A stretch of DNA of 64,000 nucleotides from CBDAPX01 sp965198725 (GCA_965198725.1 CBDAPX010000002.1:744001-808000), one strand, 5' to 3'. Numbered from the stretch's first letter, positions 17,611-26,608 are shown. Numbers and translations are program-made. Notes: generated from the sequence alone by a model not told the origin.

Positions 17611-17636
17611 TTTTATTGATTGACTGGTCAATAAAA
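17611..17636. promoter_or_regulatory. BetI operator candidate
   Basis: A 26-bp palindrome: TTTTATTGA, an 8-base spacer and TCAATAAAA match perfectly, with a second nested dyad TTGAC-TG-GTCAA in the centre. It lies between divergent choX and betI. BetI proteins repress bet genes through TCAAT-containing dyads and are released by choline, so this one site probably controls both arms. Confidence 0.75.
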
Positions 17637-17677
17637 ATAAATTTAGCTGACCTGGAAACGAAGACAGGACCCCGAAG

Positions 17678-18265
17678 ATGCCCAAAGTTGGGATAGAGCC
17701 TATCAGGCGCGATGCGCTCGTCAAAGCAACGATCGCCGAGATCGGCGAAGCGGGCACATTGGATGTGACAGTCAGCAAAATTGCCCGGCGTGCAGGCATG
17801 TCTAGCGCGCTGGCGCATCATTATTTTGGGTCCAAGGACCAGATGCTGGTCGCCGCGATGCGCCATATCCTGACGATTTTCGGGGCAGAAGTCCGCGGGG
17901 CATTGGCAATGGCCGACACGCCCGAGGCCCGGATCGAGGCCATCGTGCGGGCCTGTTTTTCGGCGCAGAATTTCCGCCCGGAAGTGGTCGCCGCGTGGCT
18001 CAATTTCTATGTCCAGGCGCAACGATCCGCACCCGCGCGTCGTTTGTTGGGGGTCTATCGCAGGCGCCTGCACAGCAACCTCAAATTCGGGTTTCGCGTC
18101 TTGGTTGACAATGCTGATCTGGCTTCTGAAACGATCGGTGCGTTGATCGACGGAGTCTATATCCGTCAGGCGCTGCGCGAGGATGCCTTGTCCCAGGCGG
18201 ATGCCATCGAGCTGGTGCTGCGTGCCGTGCGTCGGTTGAAGGAGGAACGCCATGGCCGCGCCTAA
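17678..18265 (+). CDS. betI: Transcriptional repressor BetI (TetR family)
   Basis: A 195-residue TetR protein. The N-terminal helix-turn-helix reads VTVSKIARRAGMSSALAHHYFGSKDQML, strongly BetI-like. A helical ligand-binding domain includes WLNFYVQAQRSAPARRLLGVY. BetI represses choline uptake and oxidation until choline binds. It overlaps betC by 14 bases and starts the bet operon. Confidence 0.92.
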   Translation: MPKVGIEPIRRDALVKATIAEIGEAGTLDVTVSKIARRAGMSSALAHHYFGSKDQMLVAAMRHILTIFGAEVRGALAMADTPEARIEAIVRACFSAQNFRPEVVAAWLNFYVQAQRSAPARRLLGVYRRRLHSNLKFGFRVLVDNADLASETIGALIDGVYIRQALREDALSQADAIELVLRAVRRLKEERHGRA

Positions 18266-19760
18266 CTTTCTGATCCTGATGGTGGATCAATTGAACGGCA
18301 CACTGTTTCCCGACGGCCCGGCAGAATGGCTGCATGCACCCAACCTCAAACGTCTGGCCGCACAATCGGTGCGTTTTGCCAACAGCTACACCGCCTCGCC
18401 GCTCTGCGCGCCGGGCCGGGCAAGCTTTATGTCCGGTCAATTTCCCCGCCGCACCGGTGTCTACGACAATGCCGCGGAGTTTCGGTCCGACATCCCCACC
18501 TATGCGCATCACTTGCGGCGGCAGGGCTATTACACCTGCCTGTCGGGCAAGATGCATTTTGTCGGCCCCGACCAGATGCATGGATTTGAAGAGCGGCTGA
18601 CCACCGACATTTATCCGGCGGATTTCGGCTGGACCCCGGATTACCGCAAGCCGGGCGAACGCATCGATTGGTGGTACCACAACATGGGATCGGTCACCGG
18701 CGCAGGCGTGGCCGAGATCACCAACCAGCTCGAATATGATGACGAGGTCGCCTATAACGCCAAGCTTAAACTCTATGACCTGGCGCGGGGACGGGACGAC
18801 CGGCCATGGGTGCTGACCGTCAGTTTCACCCATCCGCATGACCCCTATGTTGCCCGGCGCAAATACTGGGATCTCTACGAAGATTGCGCGCACCTGCTGC
18901 CAGACGTTCCGGCAATGGACTATGATCAGCATGACGCCCATTCCCAACGGATTTTTGATGCCAATGACTGGCGCAGCTTCGATATCTCCGAAGAAGACAT
19001 CCGCCGCTCTCGCCGCGCCTATTTCGCCAATATCTCATATCTCGACGACAAGATCGGTGAAATCCTGCAAGTACTCGAAGACACGCGGCAAGAGGCGGTG
19101 ATCCTCTTTGTTTCTGATCACGGCGATATGCTCGGCGAACGCGGTCTCTGGTTCAAGATGAGCTTTTTTGAAGGTGCCTCGCGGGTGCCGCTGATGATTT
19201 CTGCCAACGGGTTGGACCCTCGTCGGATCGACACGCCGGTCTCGACCTTGGATGTCACGCCCACCTTGTGTGACCTCGCCGGGATCAGCATGGCAGAGGT
19301 TGCGCCCTGGACCGATGGCGAAACGCTTGTCCCGCTGGCACAAGGGGGCGAAAGGACTTCGCCGGTGGCGATCGAATATGCGGCAGAGGCGTCTTACGCG
19401 CCGCTCGTTTCCCTCCGCTACGGCAAATGGAAATACAACCGCTGCGCGCTCGACCCCGATCAGCTTTTTGATATGGAGGCGGATCCGCATGAGCTGACCA
19501 ATCTGGCCGATCATCCTGCGCATCAAGGCACCCTTGCCTCGCTGCGCGCCAAGTCAGAGGCGCGCTGGGACCTCGCCGCCTACGACGCCGAAGTGCGCGC
19601 CAGCCAGGCCCGCCGCTGGGTGGTCTACGAAGCTTTGCGCCAAGGCGGCTATTACCCTTGGGACTATCAGCCGCTGCAAAAAGCATCCGAGCGCTATATG
19701 CGCAACCACATGGATCTCAACATCCTCGAGGAAAGCCAGCGCTTTCCAAGGGGCGAATGA
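18252..19760 (+). CDS. betC: Choline-sulfatase
   Basis: A 502-residue type-I sulfatase that hydrolyses choline-O-sulfate to choline and sulfate in the cytosol. The formylglycine site is SPLCAPGRASF, with Cys52 and Arg56. Asp12 (LMVDQLNG) and VSDHGDMLGE supply metal ligands. The betC-specific segment RIDWWYHNMGSVTGAGVAE and an aromatic C-terminal tail are present. GGAGGAAC precedes the ATG. The ATGA at its end couples it to the next gene. Confidence 0.93.
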   Translation: MAAPNFLILMVDQLNGTLFPDGPAEWLHAPNLKRLAAQSVRFANSYTASPLCAPGRASFMSGQFPRRTGVYDNAAEFRSDIPTYAHHLRRQGYYTCLSGKMHFVGPDQMHGFEERLTTDIYPADFGWTPDYRKPGERIDWWYHNMGSVTGAGVAEITNQLEYDDEVAYNAKLKLYDLARGRDDRPWVLTVSFTHPHDPYVARRKYWDLYEDCAHLLPDVPAMDYDQHDAHSQRIFDANDWRSFDISEEDIRRSRRAYFANISYLDDKIGEILQVLEDTRQEAVILFVSDHGDMLGERGLWFKMSFFEGASRVPLMISANGLDPRRIDTPVSTLDVTPTLCDLAGISMAEVAPWTDGETLVPLAQGGERTSPVAIEYAAEASYAPLVSLRYGKWKYNRCALDPDQLFDMEADPHELTNLADHPAHQGTLASLRAKSEARWDLAAYDAEVRASQARRWVVYEALRQGGYYPWDYQPLQKASERYMRNHMDLNILEESQRFPRGE

Positions 19761-20401
19761 TGCTGACCGTTTACGGGCGCGTCACGTCGTCCAATGTCCA
19801 GGCCGTGATGTGGTGCCTGGCAGAGCTTGGCCTGCCGGCAAACCGCATCGATATTGGTGAGGGCTTTGGTCCGCTCGACACGCCGGACTTTCTAGCCATG
19901 AATCCCAATGCGCGCATTCCCGTTTTACAGGACGGCGAGCTCACACTCTTTGAAAGTGCCGCCATTATCCGTCACTTGGCGCGCACCTATGGCGACGACC
20001 GCTTTTGGCCCGCAGACCCGAACAAACGCGCCATCGTGGATCAATGGGCAGAGTGGGCGAAACAAAACACCGCAAACAGGTTTACCGGCCCAGTGTTCTG
20101 GCAGGTTGTGCGCGTCCGCGCCAACCGGCGCGACCCCGCGGCTCTTGCCGCCGGACTGGAACGTTTGACAGAGTACCTGCAGGTTGCGGAACGCCAGCTT
20201 GAACGGCATCCGTGGCTCGCAGGCGATAATCTGACACCCGGCGATATTCATCTCGGCCACGTGCTCTATCGCTACTTTGATATCGAAATCGACCGACCGG
20301 ACTTGCCCGCGCTCAAAGCCTATTATCAGCGATTGACACAGCACCCCGGTTACGTCGAAACAGTCATGCTGTCCTATGACAGCCTACGCGACACGGTCTG
20401 A
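19757..20401 (+). CDS. Glutathione S-transferase family protein
   Basis: A 214-residue GST with an N-terminal thioredoxin-like domain (MLTVYGRVTSSNVQAVMWCLAELGL, then NPNARIPVL and LFESAAIIRHLA) and an all-helical C-terminal domain. The ATG at 19757 overlaps the betC stop. Its place within the bet operon suggests a link to choline metabolism or osmotic stress, but nothing in the sequence gives a substrate. Confidence 0.85.
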   Translation: MMLTVYGRVTSSNVQAVMWCLAELGLPANRIDIGEGFGPLDTPDFLAMNPNARIPVLQDGELTLFESAAIIRHLARTYGDDRFWPADPNKRAIVDQWAEWAKQNTANRFTGPVFWQVVRVRANRRDPAALAAGLERLTEYLQVAERQLERHPWLAGDNLTPGDIHLGHVLYRYFDIEIDRPDLPALKAYYQRLTQHPGYVETVMLSYDSLRDTV

Positions 20402-20428
20402 CCTTCTTCTCTTGGAAAATACTCAAAA
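20402..20428 (-). repeat. Dispersed Rhodobacterales-type repeat, copy 1
   Basis: On the minus strand this reads TTTTGAGTATTTTCC followed by AAGAGAAGAAGG. It resembles the two inverted copies at 52916-52939 and 53088-53111 (TTTGGGTATTTTTGACAAG then AAAGAAGC). It fills the 29-base gap between the GST and betB genes, where a normal ribosome site is hard to see. Confidence 0.5.
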
Positions 20429-20430
20429 CG

Positions 20431-21891
20431 ATGCCCTATCCAACCCAACCCACCGCCAGCCATTTTACCGATGGCGCTTATGTCGAAGACACCGCCGGAA
20501 CCCCGATCGAGGTCGTCTATCCCGCCACCGGCGAGGTGATCGCGACCGTGCATTCGGCCACACCTGCGATCCTTGAACGCGCGATCAACGCGGCGCGCGC
20601 GGCGCAACCGGAATGGGCGGCGATGAGCGGGACAGAACGCGGTCGCATCTTGCGTCGTGCCGCCGACATCATGCGCGAACGCAACCATGATCTCAGCGTG
20701 CTGGAAACCTTTGACACCGGCAAACCCTATCAGGAGACATCTGTCGTTGACGCAACTTCCGGGGCGGATGCGCTGGAATATTTCGGCGGTATGGCCGCGA
20801 CTTTGACGGGCGAGCATATCCCGCTGGCAGGCGGCGACTGGGCCTATACTAGGCGCGAGGCGCTGGGCCTGTGCGTCGGCATCGGTGCGTGGAACTACCC
20901 CACCCAAATTGCCAGCTGGAAAGGGGCGCCTGCGCTGGCCTGCGGCAATGCGATGATATTCAAACCGTCCGAAACCACACCGCTTTGCGCGCGGAAAGTC
21001 GCTGAAATCCTGCACGAGGCTGGCCTGCCCGCCGGGCTTTACAACGTGGTGCAGGGCCTTGGCGATGTCGGCGCGTCGCTGGTCTCTGACCCTCGCGTCG
21101 ACAAGGTCTCGCTCACCGGTTCGGTTCCAACGGGCAAAAAAGTCTATGCCGCCGCCGCAGCAGGCATCAAGCACGTGACCATGGAATTGGGCGGCAAATC
21201 CCCCCTGATCATTTTTGACGACGCGGATGTCGAAAACGCGGTGAGCGGTGCGATCCTCGGCAACTTCTATTCCTCGGGTCAGGTCTGTTCCAACGGCACG
21301 CGTGTCTTTGTCCAAAGCGGGATCAAAGAGGCGTTTCTGGACCGTCTCACCGCGCGTCTGGGTAAGGCGGTCATTGGCGACCCCCAAGACCCCGAAGTCA
21401 GCTTTGGACCCATGGTCAGCGAACGCCAGATGACCATCGTGCAGGGCTATATTGCCAAAGGCATCGAAGAAGGCGCGCGGTTGGTCACCGGAGGCAAACG
21501 TTTAAACCGCAACGGGTTTTACCTGGAACCTACCGTCTTTGCCGATGTCACGGATGATATGACGATCGCGCGCGAAGAGATTTTTGGACCGGTCATGGCG
21601 GTTCTGGACTTCGAAGAAGAGGCCGATGTCATGGCGCGCGCCAGTGACACGGAATTTGGACTAGCCGCCGGTGTCTTTACCCGTGACCTGAGCCGCGCCC
21701 ACCGCGTGGCCGCCGGGTTCGAGGCGGGCACCTGCTATATCAACACCTACAACGATGCGCCGGTTGAAGTGCCGTTCGGTGGCTCCAAGCTCTCCGGTGT
21801 CGGGCGCGAAAACGCCAAGATGGCGATCGAGCATTACAGTCAGGTGAAGTCCGTCTATGTCCGAATGGGCGATCTGGAGGCACCGTTTTGA
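20431..21891 (+). CDS. betB: Betaine-aldehyde dehydrogenase
   Basis: A 486-residue NAD(P)+ aldehyde dehydrogenase that makes glycine betaine. Catalytic Glu252 (VTMELGGKSP) and Cys286 (SSGQVCSNGTR) fall at the numbering known for BetB enzymes. GAWNYPTQIASWK and the LTGSVPTGK cofactor motif are present, and the C-terminus INTYNDAPVEVPFGG is typical. It ends in a TTGA overlap with a small membrane protein gene. Confidence 0.95.
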   Translation: MPYPTQPTASHFTDGAYVEDTAGTPIEVVYPATGEVIATVHSATPAILERAINAARAAQPEWAAMSGTERGRILRRAADIMRERNHDLSVLETFDTGKPYQETSVVDATSGADALEYFGGMAATLTGEHIPLAGGDWAYTRREALGLCVGIGAWNYPTQIASWKGAPALACGNAMIFKPSETTPLCARKVAEILHEAGLPAGLYNVVQGLGDVGASLVSDPRVDKVSLTGSVPTGKKVYAAAAAGIKHVTMELGGKSPLIIFDDADVENAVSGAILGNFYSSGQVCSNGTRVFVQSGIKEAFLDRLTARLGKAVIGDPQDPEVSFGPMVSERQMTIVQGYIAKGIEEGARLVTGGKRLNRNGFYLEPTVFADVTDDMTIAREEIFGPVMAVLDFEEEADVMARASDTEFGLAAGVFTRDLSRAHRVAAGFEAGTCYINTYNDAPVEVPFGGSKLSGVGRENAKMAIEHYSQVKSVYVRMGDLEAPF

Positions 21892-22130
21892 CCGATACAT
21901 CCAACAACAAGGGCATGGCCACAGTCGACGTCGTCAAATGGATCGCCACGGCGATCCAACTGGTCGGCTATGGCATGACCGGGCTCAATTTTACCCCTTG
22001 GAACGTCTACGCGTTCTTCGCGGGGATCATCCTGTGGTTTGCCGTCGGTGTGATGTGGAAGGACCGCGCCATCATGGTCGTTCATGTCGGCGCTTTCATT
22101 TCATTGTTGATCGGATACCTGAATGCGTAG
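21888..22130 (+). CDS. Small membrane protein of the bet operon
   Basis: An 80-residue protein with two to three hydrophobic segments (VVKWIATAIQLVGYGMTGL, WNVYAFFAGIILWFAVGVMW, VVHVGAFISLLIGYL). The TTG start at 21888 overlaps the betB stop, and GGAGG lies seven bases upstream, so the start is well supported. It is not a known part of the betaine pathway. A role assisting transport, or anchoring BetA at the membrane, is only a guess from position. Confidence 0.75.
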   Translation: MTDTSNNKGMATVDVVKWIATAIQLVGYGMTGLNFTPWNVYAFFAGIILWFAVGVMWKDRAIMVVHVGAFISLLIGYLNA

Positions 22131-22139
22131 CGAGGCGTG

Positions 22140-23798
22140 ATGGAAGCGGATTTTGTGATCGTCGGAGCCGGCAGCGCGGGATGTGCTATGGCCTATCGTC
22201 TGAGCGAGGCCGGGGCCTCTGTGCTGATTATTGAGCATGGTGGCACCGATGCCGGACCGCTCATTCAGATGCCCGCAGCGCTAAGCTATCCGATGAACAT
22301 GAAGCGCTATGACTGGGGCTATCATTCAGAACCAGAGCCGCATCTGAACAACCGCCGTCTGGCCTGTCCGCGCGGAAAGGTCATCGGCGGGTCGTCCAGC
22401 ATCAACGGCATGGTCTATGTCCGCGGCCACGCCATGGATTTTGACCATTGGGCAGAGCAGGGCGCGGATGGCTGGGCCTATGCGGATGTGCTGCCTTACT
22501 ACATGCGAATGGAAAACTGGCACGACGGCGGTCATGGCGGCGACGCGGAATGGCGCGGCACGGATGGTCCTTTGCATGTCAGCCGTGGCAAACGCGACAA
22601 CCCGTTGTTCCAAGCCTTTGTCGATGCGGGCCAGCAGGCCGGATATCAGGTGACGGGCGATTACAACGGCGAACAGCAAGAGGGCTTTGGCCCGATGGAA
22701 CAGACGGTCTGGAATGGTCGCCGTTGGTCCGCCGCCAATGCCTATCTCAAACCGGCGCTTCAGCGTGAAAATTGCGATATCGTGCGCGGTCTGGCGCGGC
22801 GTGTGGTTATCGAAGACGGCCGGGCCGTTGGCGTGGAAATTGACAAAGGCGGCGCGCGACAGGTGATCCGCGCCCGGCGCGAGGTCGTCCTGGCCGCATC
22901 GTCCATCAATTCGCCCAAACTGCTGATGCTGTCGGGGATCGGCCCGGCGGCGCATCTGGCGGAACATGGCATTGAGGTCGTTGCGGATCGGCCCGGCGTT
23001 GGGGCAAACCTGCAGGACCATCTGGAGCTTTACATCCAGATGGCGGCAAGCCAGCCCATCACGCTTTACAAGTACTGGAACCTCTTTGGCAAAGCCATGA
23101 TCGGTGCTCAGTGGCTGTTCACCAAAACCGGTCATGGGGCCTCGAACCAGTTCGAAAGTGCCGCGTTCATCCGGTCGAAACCGGGCATTCCTTATCCGGA
23201 TATTCAATACCATTTCCTGCCCATCGCGGTCCGCTATGACGGGCAGGCCGCCGCCGAGGGGCATGGGTTTCAGGCCCATGTCGGACCGATGCGATCCAAA
23301 TCGCGCGGTGCGGTCACCTTGCGCTCGTCCGACCCGGCCGATGACCCGGTGATCCGGTTCAACTATATGTCTCATCCCGATGATTGGGAGGATTTCCGCA
23401 CCTGCATCCGCCTGACGCGCGAAATTTTTGAACAGGACGCGTTCAAACCCTTTGTCCGGCATGAAATTCAACCCGGCGCGGCGGTGCAAAGCGATGCAGA
23501 GTTGGATCAGTTTATCGCAGACCACGCGGAAAGCGCCTATCACCCCTGTGGCACCTGCCGGATAGGCCGGCGCGATGATCCGACAGCGGTTGTTGATCCT
23601 GACAGCAAGGTCATCGGGGTCGACGGCCTGCGCGTCGCCGACAGCAGCATTTTTCCACGCATCACCAATGGCAACCTCAATGGTCCGTCGATCATGGTCG
23701 GCGAAAAGGTCAGCGACCGTTTGTTGGGCAAAGACCCCCTGCCACGGTCAAATCGACAGGCCTGGGTGCATCCCGATTGGGAAACGGTCCAACGCTGA
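22140..23798 (+). CDS. betA: Choline dehydrogenase
   Basis: A 552-residue GMC flavoprotein oxidising choline to betaine aldehyde at the membrane. FAD motif VIVGAGSAGCAMA is at the N-terminus, and GMC signature GKVIGGSSSINGMVYVRGH follows. The C-terminal active-site region contains SAYHPCGTCRIG and DSSIFPRITNGNLNGPSIM. ATG at 22140 is preferred over GTG at 22137 because of spacing from CGAGG. It is the last gene of the bet operon. Confidence 0.94.
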   Translation: MEADFVIVGAGSAGCAMAYRLSEAGASVLIIEHGGTDAGPLIQMPAALSYPMNMKRYDWGYHSEPEPHLNNRRLACPRGKVIGGSSSINGMVYVRGHAMDFDHWAEQGADGWAYADVLPYYMRMENWHDGGHGGDAEWRGTDGPLHVSRGKRDNPLFQAFVDAGQQAGYQVTGDYNGEQQEGFGPMEQTVWNGRRWSAANAYLKPALQRENCDIVRGLARRVVIEDGRAVGVEIDKGGARQVIRARREVVLAASSINSPKLLMLSGIGPAAHLAEHGIEVVADRPGVGANLQDHLELYIQMAASQPITLYKYWNLFGKAMIGAQWLFTKTGHGASNQFESAAFIRSKPGIPYPDIQYHFLPIAVRYDGQAAAEGHGFQAHVGPMRSKSRGAVTLRSSDPADDPVIRFNYMSHPDDWEDFRTCIRLTREIFEQDAFKPFVRHEIQPGAAVQSDAELDQFIADHAESAYHPCGTCRIGRRDDPTAVVDPDSKVIGVDGLRVADSSIFPRITNGNLNGPSIMVGEKVSDRLLGKDPLPRSNRQAWVHPDWETVQR

Positions 23799-24048
23799 TC
23801 AGGTTTTGACCTTCACGCCTCTGAGAGGGCGTTGCAACAACGCGATCCGCTGATTTTCAACGATCACGCGTTTGCGCCCGGGTGTGACCCGGCCATAGCA
23901 CGGCAGGCCGGGCATTTTCGTCCAAAATCAGGGATTTCAGAAAAAGTCGCTCGCACGAGACCAAGAAAAGGTGAGCGGATATGATGTGACAGTTGGCGCC
24001 GGCCACAGCCTTCTGAGGCCATGACATCTTCCTGATAAGGCGCTCAAC

Positions 24049-24723
24049 ATGCACAAGCTTTCCCCGGTTCTTTCACTAGTTTTGATCTCTACCATCGGTG
24101 CAACGCCCGCTGTGGCCAATGACTGGTACGGCCAAGTCTTTGGCGGCTATGCCGGTCTTGGTGACAGCACACATGATCTGTCCAATTCGCCCGCAACTGT
24201 CGACTCCGAATATGACGGCGGTTTTGTTCTGGGCGGCTCGGTGGGTCGGAACATCCCTGAATGGAGCACGAACAGCGCAGCCCTGCGCGCCGAGATCGAG
24301 CTTTCCTATTCCGACAATGACGTCGACGCCGTGAATTTTAGCGGCAATGGTCCGGGTGCCGAAGGGAATATCAGCGGTTCGGTGGCCAGCACCCGCTTGT
24401 TCGGCAACCTGTTGGTTGATTTTGACACCGGCACGGCCATCACGCCGTATCTGGGCGCGGGTCTTGGGGTGGCTTTTGTCGATCAGGACATCGTTTACGG
24501 CGGGGCCCCAGTAAACATCAGCGGAGATGACACCGTGTTTTCCGGGCAGCTGATTGCCGGCGCTTCTTATGAACTGCGCGATGGCCTGTCGCTCTTTGGG
24601 GACGTGCGGTATATCCGCGACTTTGGCGTGGAAGGGACCCGAACGTCGCCTGCGCTGGTCTCTGGCACGGACACGGATTTTGATACCTTCACGGCGAATT
24701 TCGGTCTGCGCTTCGCCTTCTGA
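24049..24723 (+). CDS. Outer-membrane beta-barrel protein
   Basis: A 224-residue protein with a signal peptide cleaved after PAVA, followed by alternating amphipathic strands with aromatic girdle residues (NDWYGQVFGGYAGLG at the start, TANFGLRFAF at the end). The terminal Phe is typical of BAM substrates. It belongs to the broad OmpA-like/porin family of 8-stranded barrels and has no enzymatic signature. The 250-base gap before it (23799-24048) contains a weak CGGGT/ACCCG hairpin and no gene. Confidence 0.75.
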   Translation: MHKLSPVLSLVLISTIGATPAVANDWYGQVFGGYAGLGDSTHDLSNSPATVDSEYDGGFVLGGSVGRNIPEWSTNSAALRAEIELSYSDNDVDAVNFSGNGPGAEGNISGSVASTRLFGNLLVDFDTGTAITPYLGAGLGVAFVDQDIVYGGAPVNISGDDTVFSGQLIAGASYELRDGLSLFGDVRYIRDFGVEGTRTSPALVSGTDTDFDTFTANFGLRFAF

Positions 24724-24755
24724 TCTCCCGGTGGGTGCGGGGTGCCTTTGCTGGT

Positions 24756-26156
24756 CTATCGGACCTCGTAGGGCAGCACCCCGCGCTCGTCGACATTGAT
24801 GGTCAAACGACGCTCCAACGGGGGCACAGACCGTCGGTGACACTCTCGCCGCTCACAAATTCGGCAGGAAATACCAATTGGTTCAAAGGCTTGCGTCTTG
24901 GTCGGGTCTAAACCATCGGCATAAACAAGTGAGCCTGCATGCGTGATTTCGCAACCCAATGCGATGGCGTAGCGGCGCACAGGTGCGCAAAAAGACCCTC
25001 CCGGTTTGGACACATCGCGCGCCAAAGAGATGTAGCGCACCCCGTCCGGCGTTTCCGCCAATTGGCGCAAGAAATGTCCCGGTGTTTCAAAGGCGCGATG
25101 CACATTCCAAAGTGGACACGCCCCACCGAACCGCGCGAATTGCAGTCGCGTGGCGCTGTGGCGTTTGGTGATCGTGCCGGCTTGGTCCACGCGCACGAAA
25201 AAGAACGGGATGCCTTTTGCCCCCGGGCGCTGCATGGTCGACAGCCGATGCGCGACCTGTTCGATCGAGGCGTCAAACCGTCGGCCCAAAACCTCTAGAT
25301 CGTGCCGCGACGCTTGTGCTGCATCAAGGAACTGGCCATAGGGCATCAAGGCTGCACCGGCAGAATAATTGGCCAACCCGATTTTGGCGATCGACCGCGC
25401 CTCATCCGTTTGGAACCGGGCCAGATCAAGCGTTGCTTCGATCAACGGATCCTGCGTCATCAGTGCCACCTGCAACAGCAACTGAAACAGCTGGGTTTCG
25501 GGTGCAGCGCGGGCCGACAGGTGCAAGGTCTGTGTATCCGCATCAAAGAATCGCAGCGGCGCAATGTCAGAGGCGCGCACCGCGATCCCTAACGCCTCTA
25601 GTGCCGCAACAGCGCTGGCCTTGGGGTCATTGCCCCCGGGGCCGCGCGCGGTAAAGCGTTCCGCAGCCCGGTCGACCGCATCGATATAGTTGTCGCAATA
25701 ATGGAAGAAATCGCGAACTTCGTCCCATGGGCTGGCCTGGATGCGGGCATCCTCTCGACCCAGCGCTTCGTCAAGAGAAGCCAGCCGCTCATTGGTTTGG
25801 CGATAGCTTTTGTGCAGTTCCAGAAAAGCCCGCGCCAGCGTCGGGGCGTTTGAAGCCACAAGCCGCAAATCGGTCAGTGGCGGCGCAATTTCGGCAAAGA
25901 CCGGATCGGCCAAAGCCTCTCTTATATCGCTGACCAACCGCTCACTGTCCCCGCTTGAAAGCTCGGTCACGTCGACGCCAAACTCTTGCGCCAAGGCCAA
26001 CACAACCGTCGTGCTGACAGGGCGGTTCGAGTTTTCCATCTGGTTCAGATATGGCAGGGAGACGCCTAATTTTGCTGCAAAGTCTTTCTGTGTCAGCCCA
26101 ATCCGAGCCCGGATTTCGCGCAGCTTGGCGCCAGCGTAGATTTTTTGAGAGGCCAT
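24756..26156 (-). CDS. ScfR-family short-chain fatty acyl-CoA regulator (PccR-like)
   Basis: A 466-residue regulator: an XRE-type helix-turn-helix at residues 10-65 (LREIRARIGLTQKDFAAKLGVSLPYLNQME), a middle IrrE-like region, and a C-terminal acyl-CoA-sensing domain ending in the cysteine-rich ISCRICERRECHRRSVPP. In Rhodobacter sphaeroides PccR of this family activates propionyl-CoA carboxylase genes through TTTGCAAA repeats. Similar repeats lie just upstream of this gene and of pccB, arguing for autoregulation and control of propionate use. The pcc genes are about 2.7 kb away. Confidence 0.88.
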   Translation of the reverse strand: MASQKIYAGAKLREIRARIGLTQKDFAAKLGVSLPYLNQMENSNRPVSTTVVLALAQEFGVDVTELSSGDSERLVSDIREALADPVFAEIAPPLTDLRLVASNAPTLARAFLELHKSYRQTNERLASLDEALGREDARIQASPWDEVRDFFHYCDNYIDAVDRAAERFTARGPGGNDPKASAVAALEALGIAVRASDIAPLRFFDADTQTLHLSARAAPETQLFQLLLQVALMTQDPLIEATLDLARFQTDEARSIAKIGLANYSAGAALMPYGQFLDAAQASRHDLEVLGRRFDASIEQVAHRLSTMQRPGAKGIPFFFVRVDQAGTITKRHSATRLQFARFGGACPLWNVHRAFETPGHFLRQLAETPDGVRYISLARDVSKPGGSFCAPVRRYAIALGCEITHAGSLVYADGLDPTKTQAFEPIGISCRICERRECHRRSVPPLERRLTINVDERGVLPYEVR

Positions 26157-26162
26157 GATGAG

Positions 26163-26199
26163 TTTGCGGATTTGCGATCAGTTGGTGCAAGTTTGCAAA
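26163..26199. promoter_or_regulatory. TTTGCAAA-type octamers upstream of the ScfR gene
   Basis: TTTGCGGA (26163) abuts TTTGCGAT (26171), and a perfect TTTGCAAA lies at 26192-26199. They sit 7-43 bases upstream of the regulator's ATG. The octamer is the known half-site of Rhodobacter PccR, so binding here would give autoregulation. Confidence 0.6.
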
Positions 26200-26219
26200 C
26201 TCTTGGTCCGAAGTCCATG

Positions 26220-26513
26220 CTAGACCAGTTTTTCGCCGCCACGGAACACCTGTTTCCATTCCAAAATGGTGATGGAGGCCCGCAATCCCGACCCATAAAA
26301 CGGGTCCTCGCGGATCATTGATTGTACGGTTTCAACGTCCTCTGCCTCGATCAACCATTGCCCGCCGCGCCCCCGTTTATCGGTATCGAACAGGGGACCT
26401 GCCCCCAACACGCGCGCACTGTGGCGGTCAAGGAACGCCAAGTGATCGCTCATCAATTCGTTTCGAATATGTTCGGAGCCCGGGGTATCCTCAAACTGAA
26501 CAACAAAAATCAT
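26220..26513 (-). CDS. YciI-family protein
   Basis: A 97-residue ferredoxin-like-fold protein starting MIFVVQFEDTPGSEHIRNE, with the conserved His of HLAFLDRH and a FDTDKRGRGGQWLIEAED strand typical of YciI. The family is small and mostly uncharacterised, with some decarboxylase/dehalogenase-like members. The ATG at 26513 has GGAG six bases upstream; two further in-frame ATGs lie just before it. It is upstream of and co-directional with the ScfR gene. Confidence 0.8.
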   Translation of the reverse strand: MIFVVQFEDTPGSEHIRNELMSDHLAFLDRHSARVLGAGPLFDTDKRGRGGQWLIEAEDVETVQSMIREDPFYGSGLRASITILEWKQVFRGGEKLV

Positions 26514-26592
26514 TTGCATCTCCACCACCATGTCATGGGTCGAGTGTGTGAGGCTGCAAGATCGCCGTAAAGGTGGATTTCTGCCGACAGAA

Positions 26593-26608
26593 GCTGCAAG
26601 CTTGCAGC
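26593..26608. promoter_or_regulatory. 16-bp perfect palindrome before LysR gene
   Basis: GCTGCAAGCTTGCAGC is a perfect palindrome ending directly before the ATG at 26609. Its half-site GCTGCAAG occurs again at 26553-26560, 40 bases upstream. This pairing in the yciI/LysR divergent region looks like a LysR operator covering the ribosome-binding region, which would allow tight autorepression. Confidence 0.5.

Noticed and set aside
16652..18253. A 533-codon open frame extending choX upstream through betI
   Set aside because: Only the last 306 codons have a signal peptide, ribosome site and family similarity; the rest is antisense to betI.
22326..23543. A 405-codon frame antisense to betA
   Set aside because: Shadow frame with biased composition; betA is certain.
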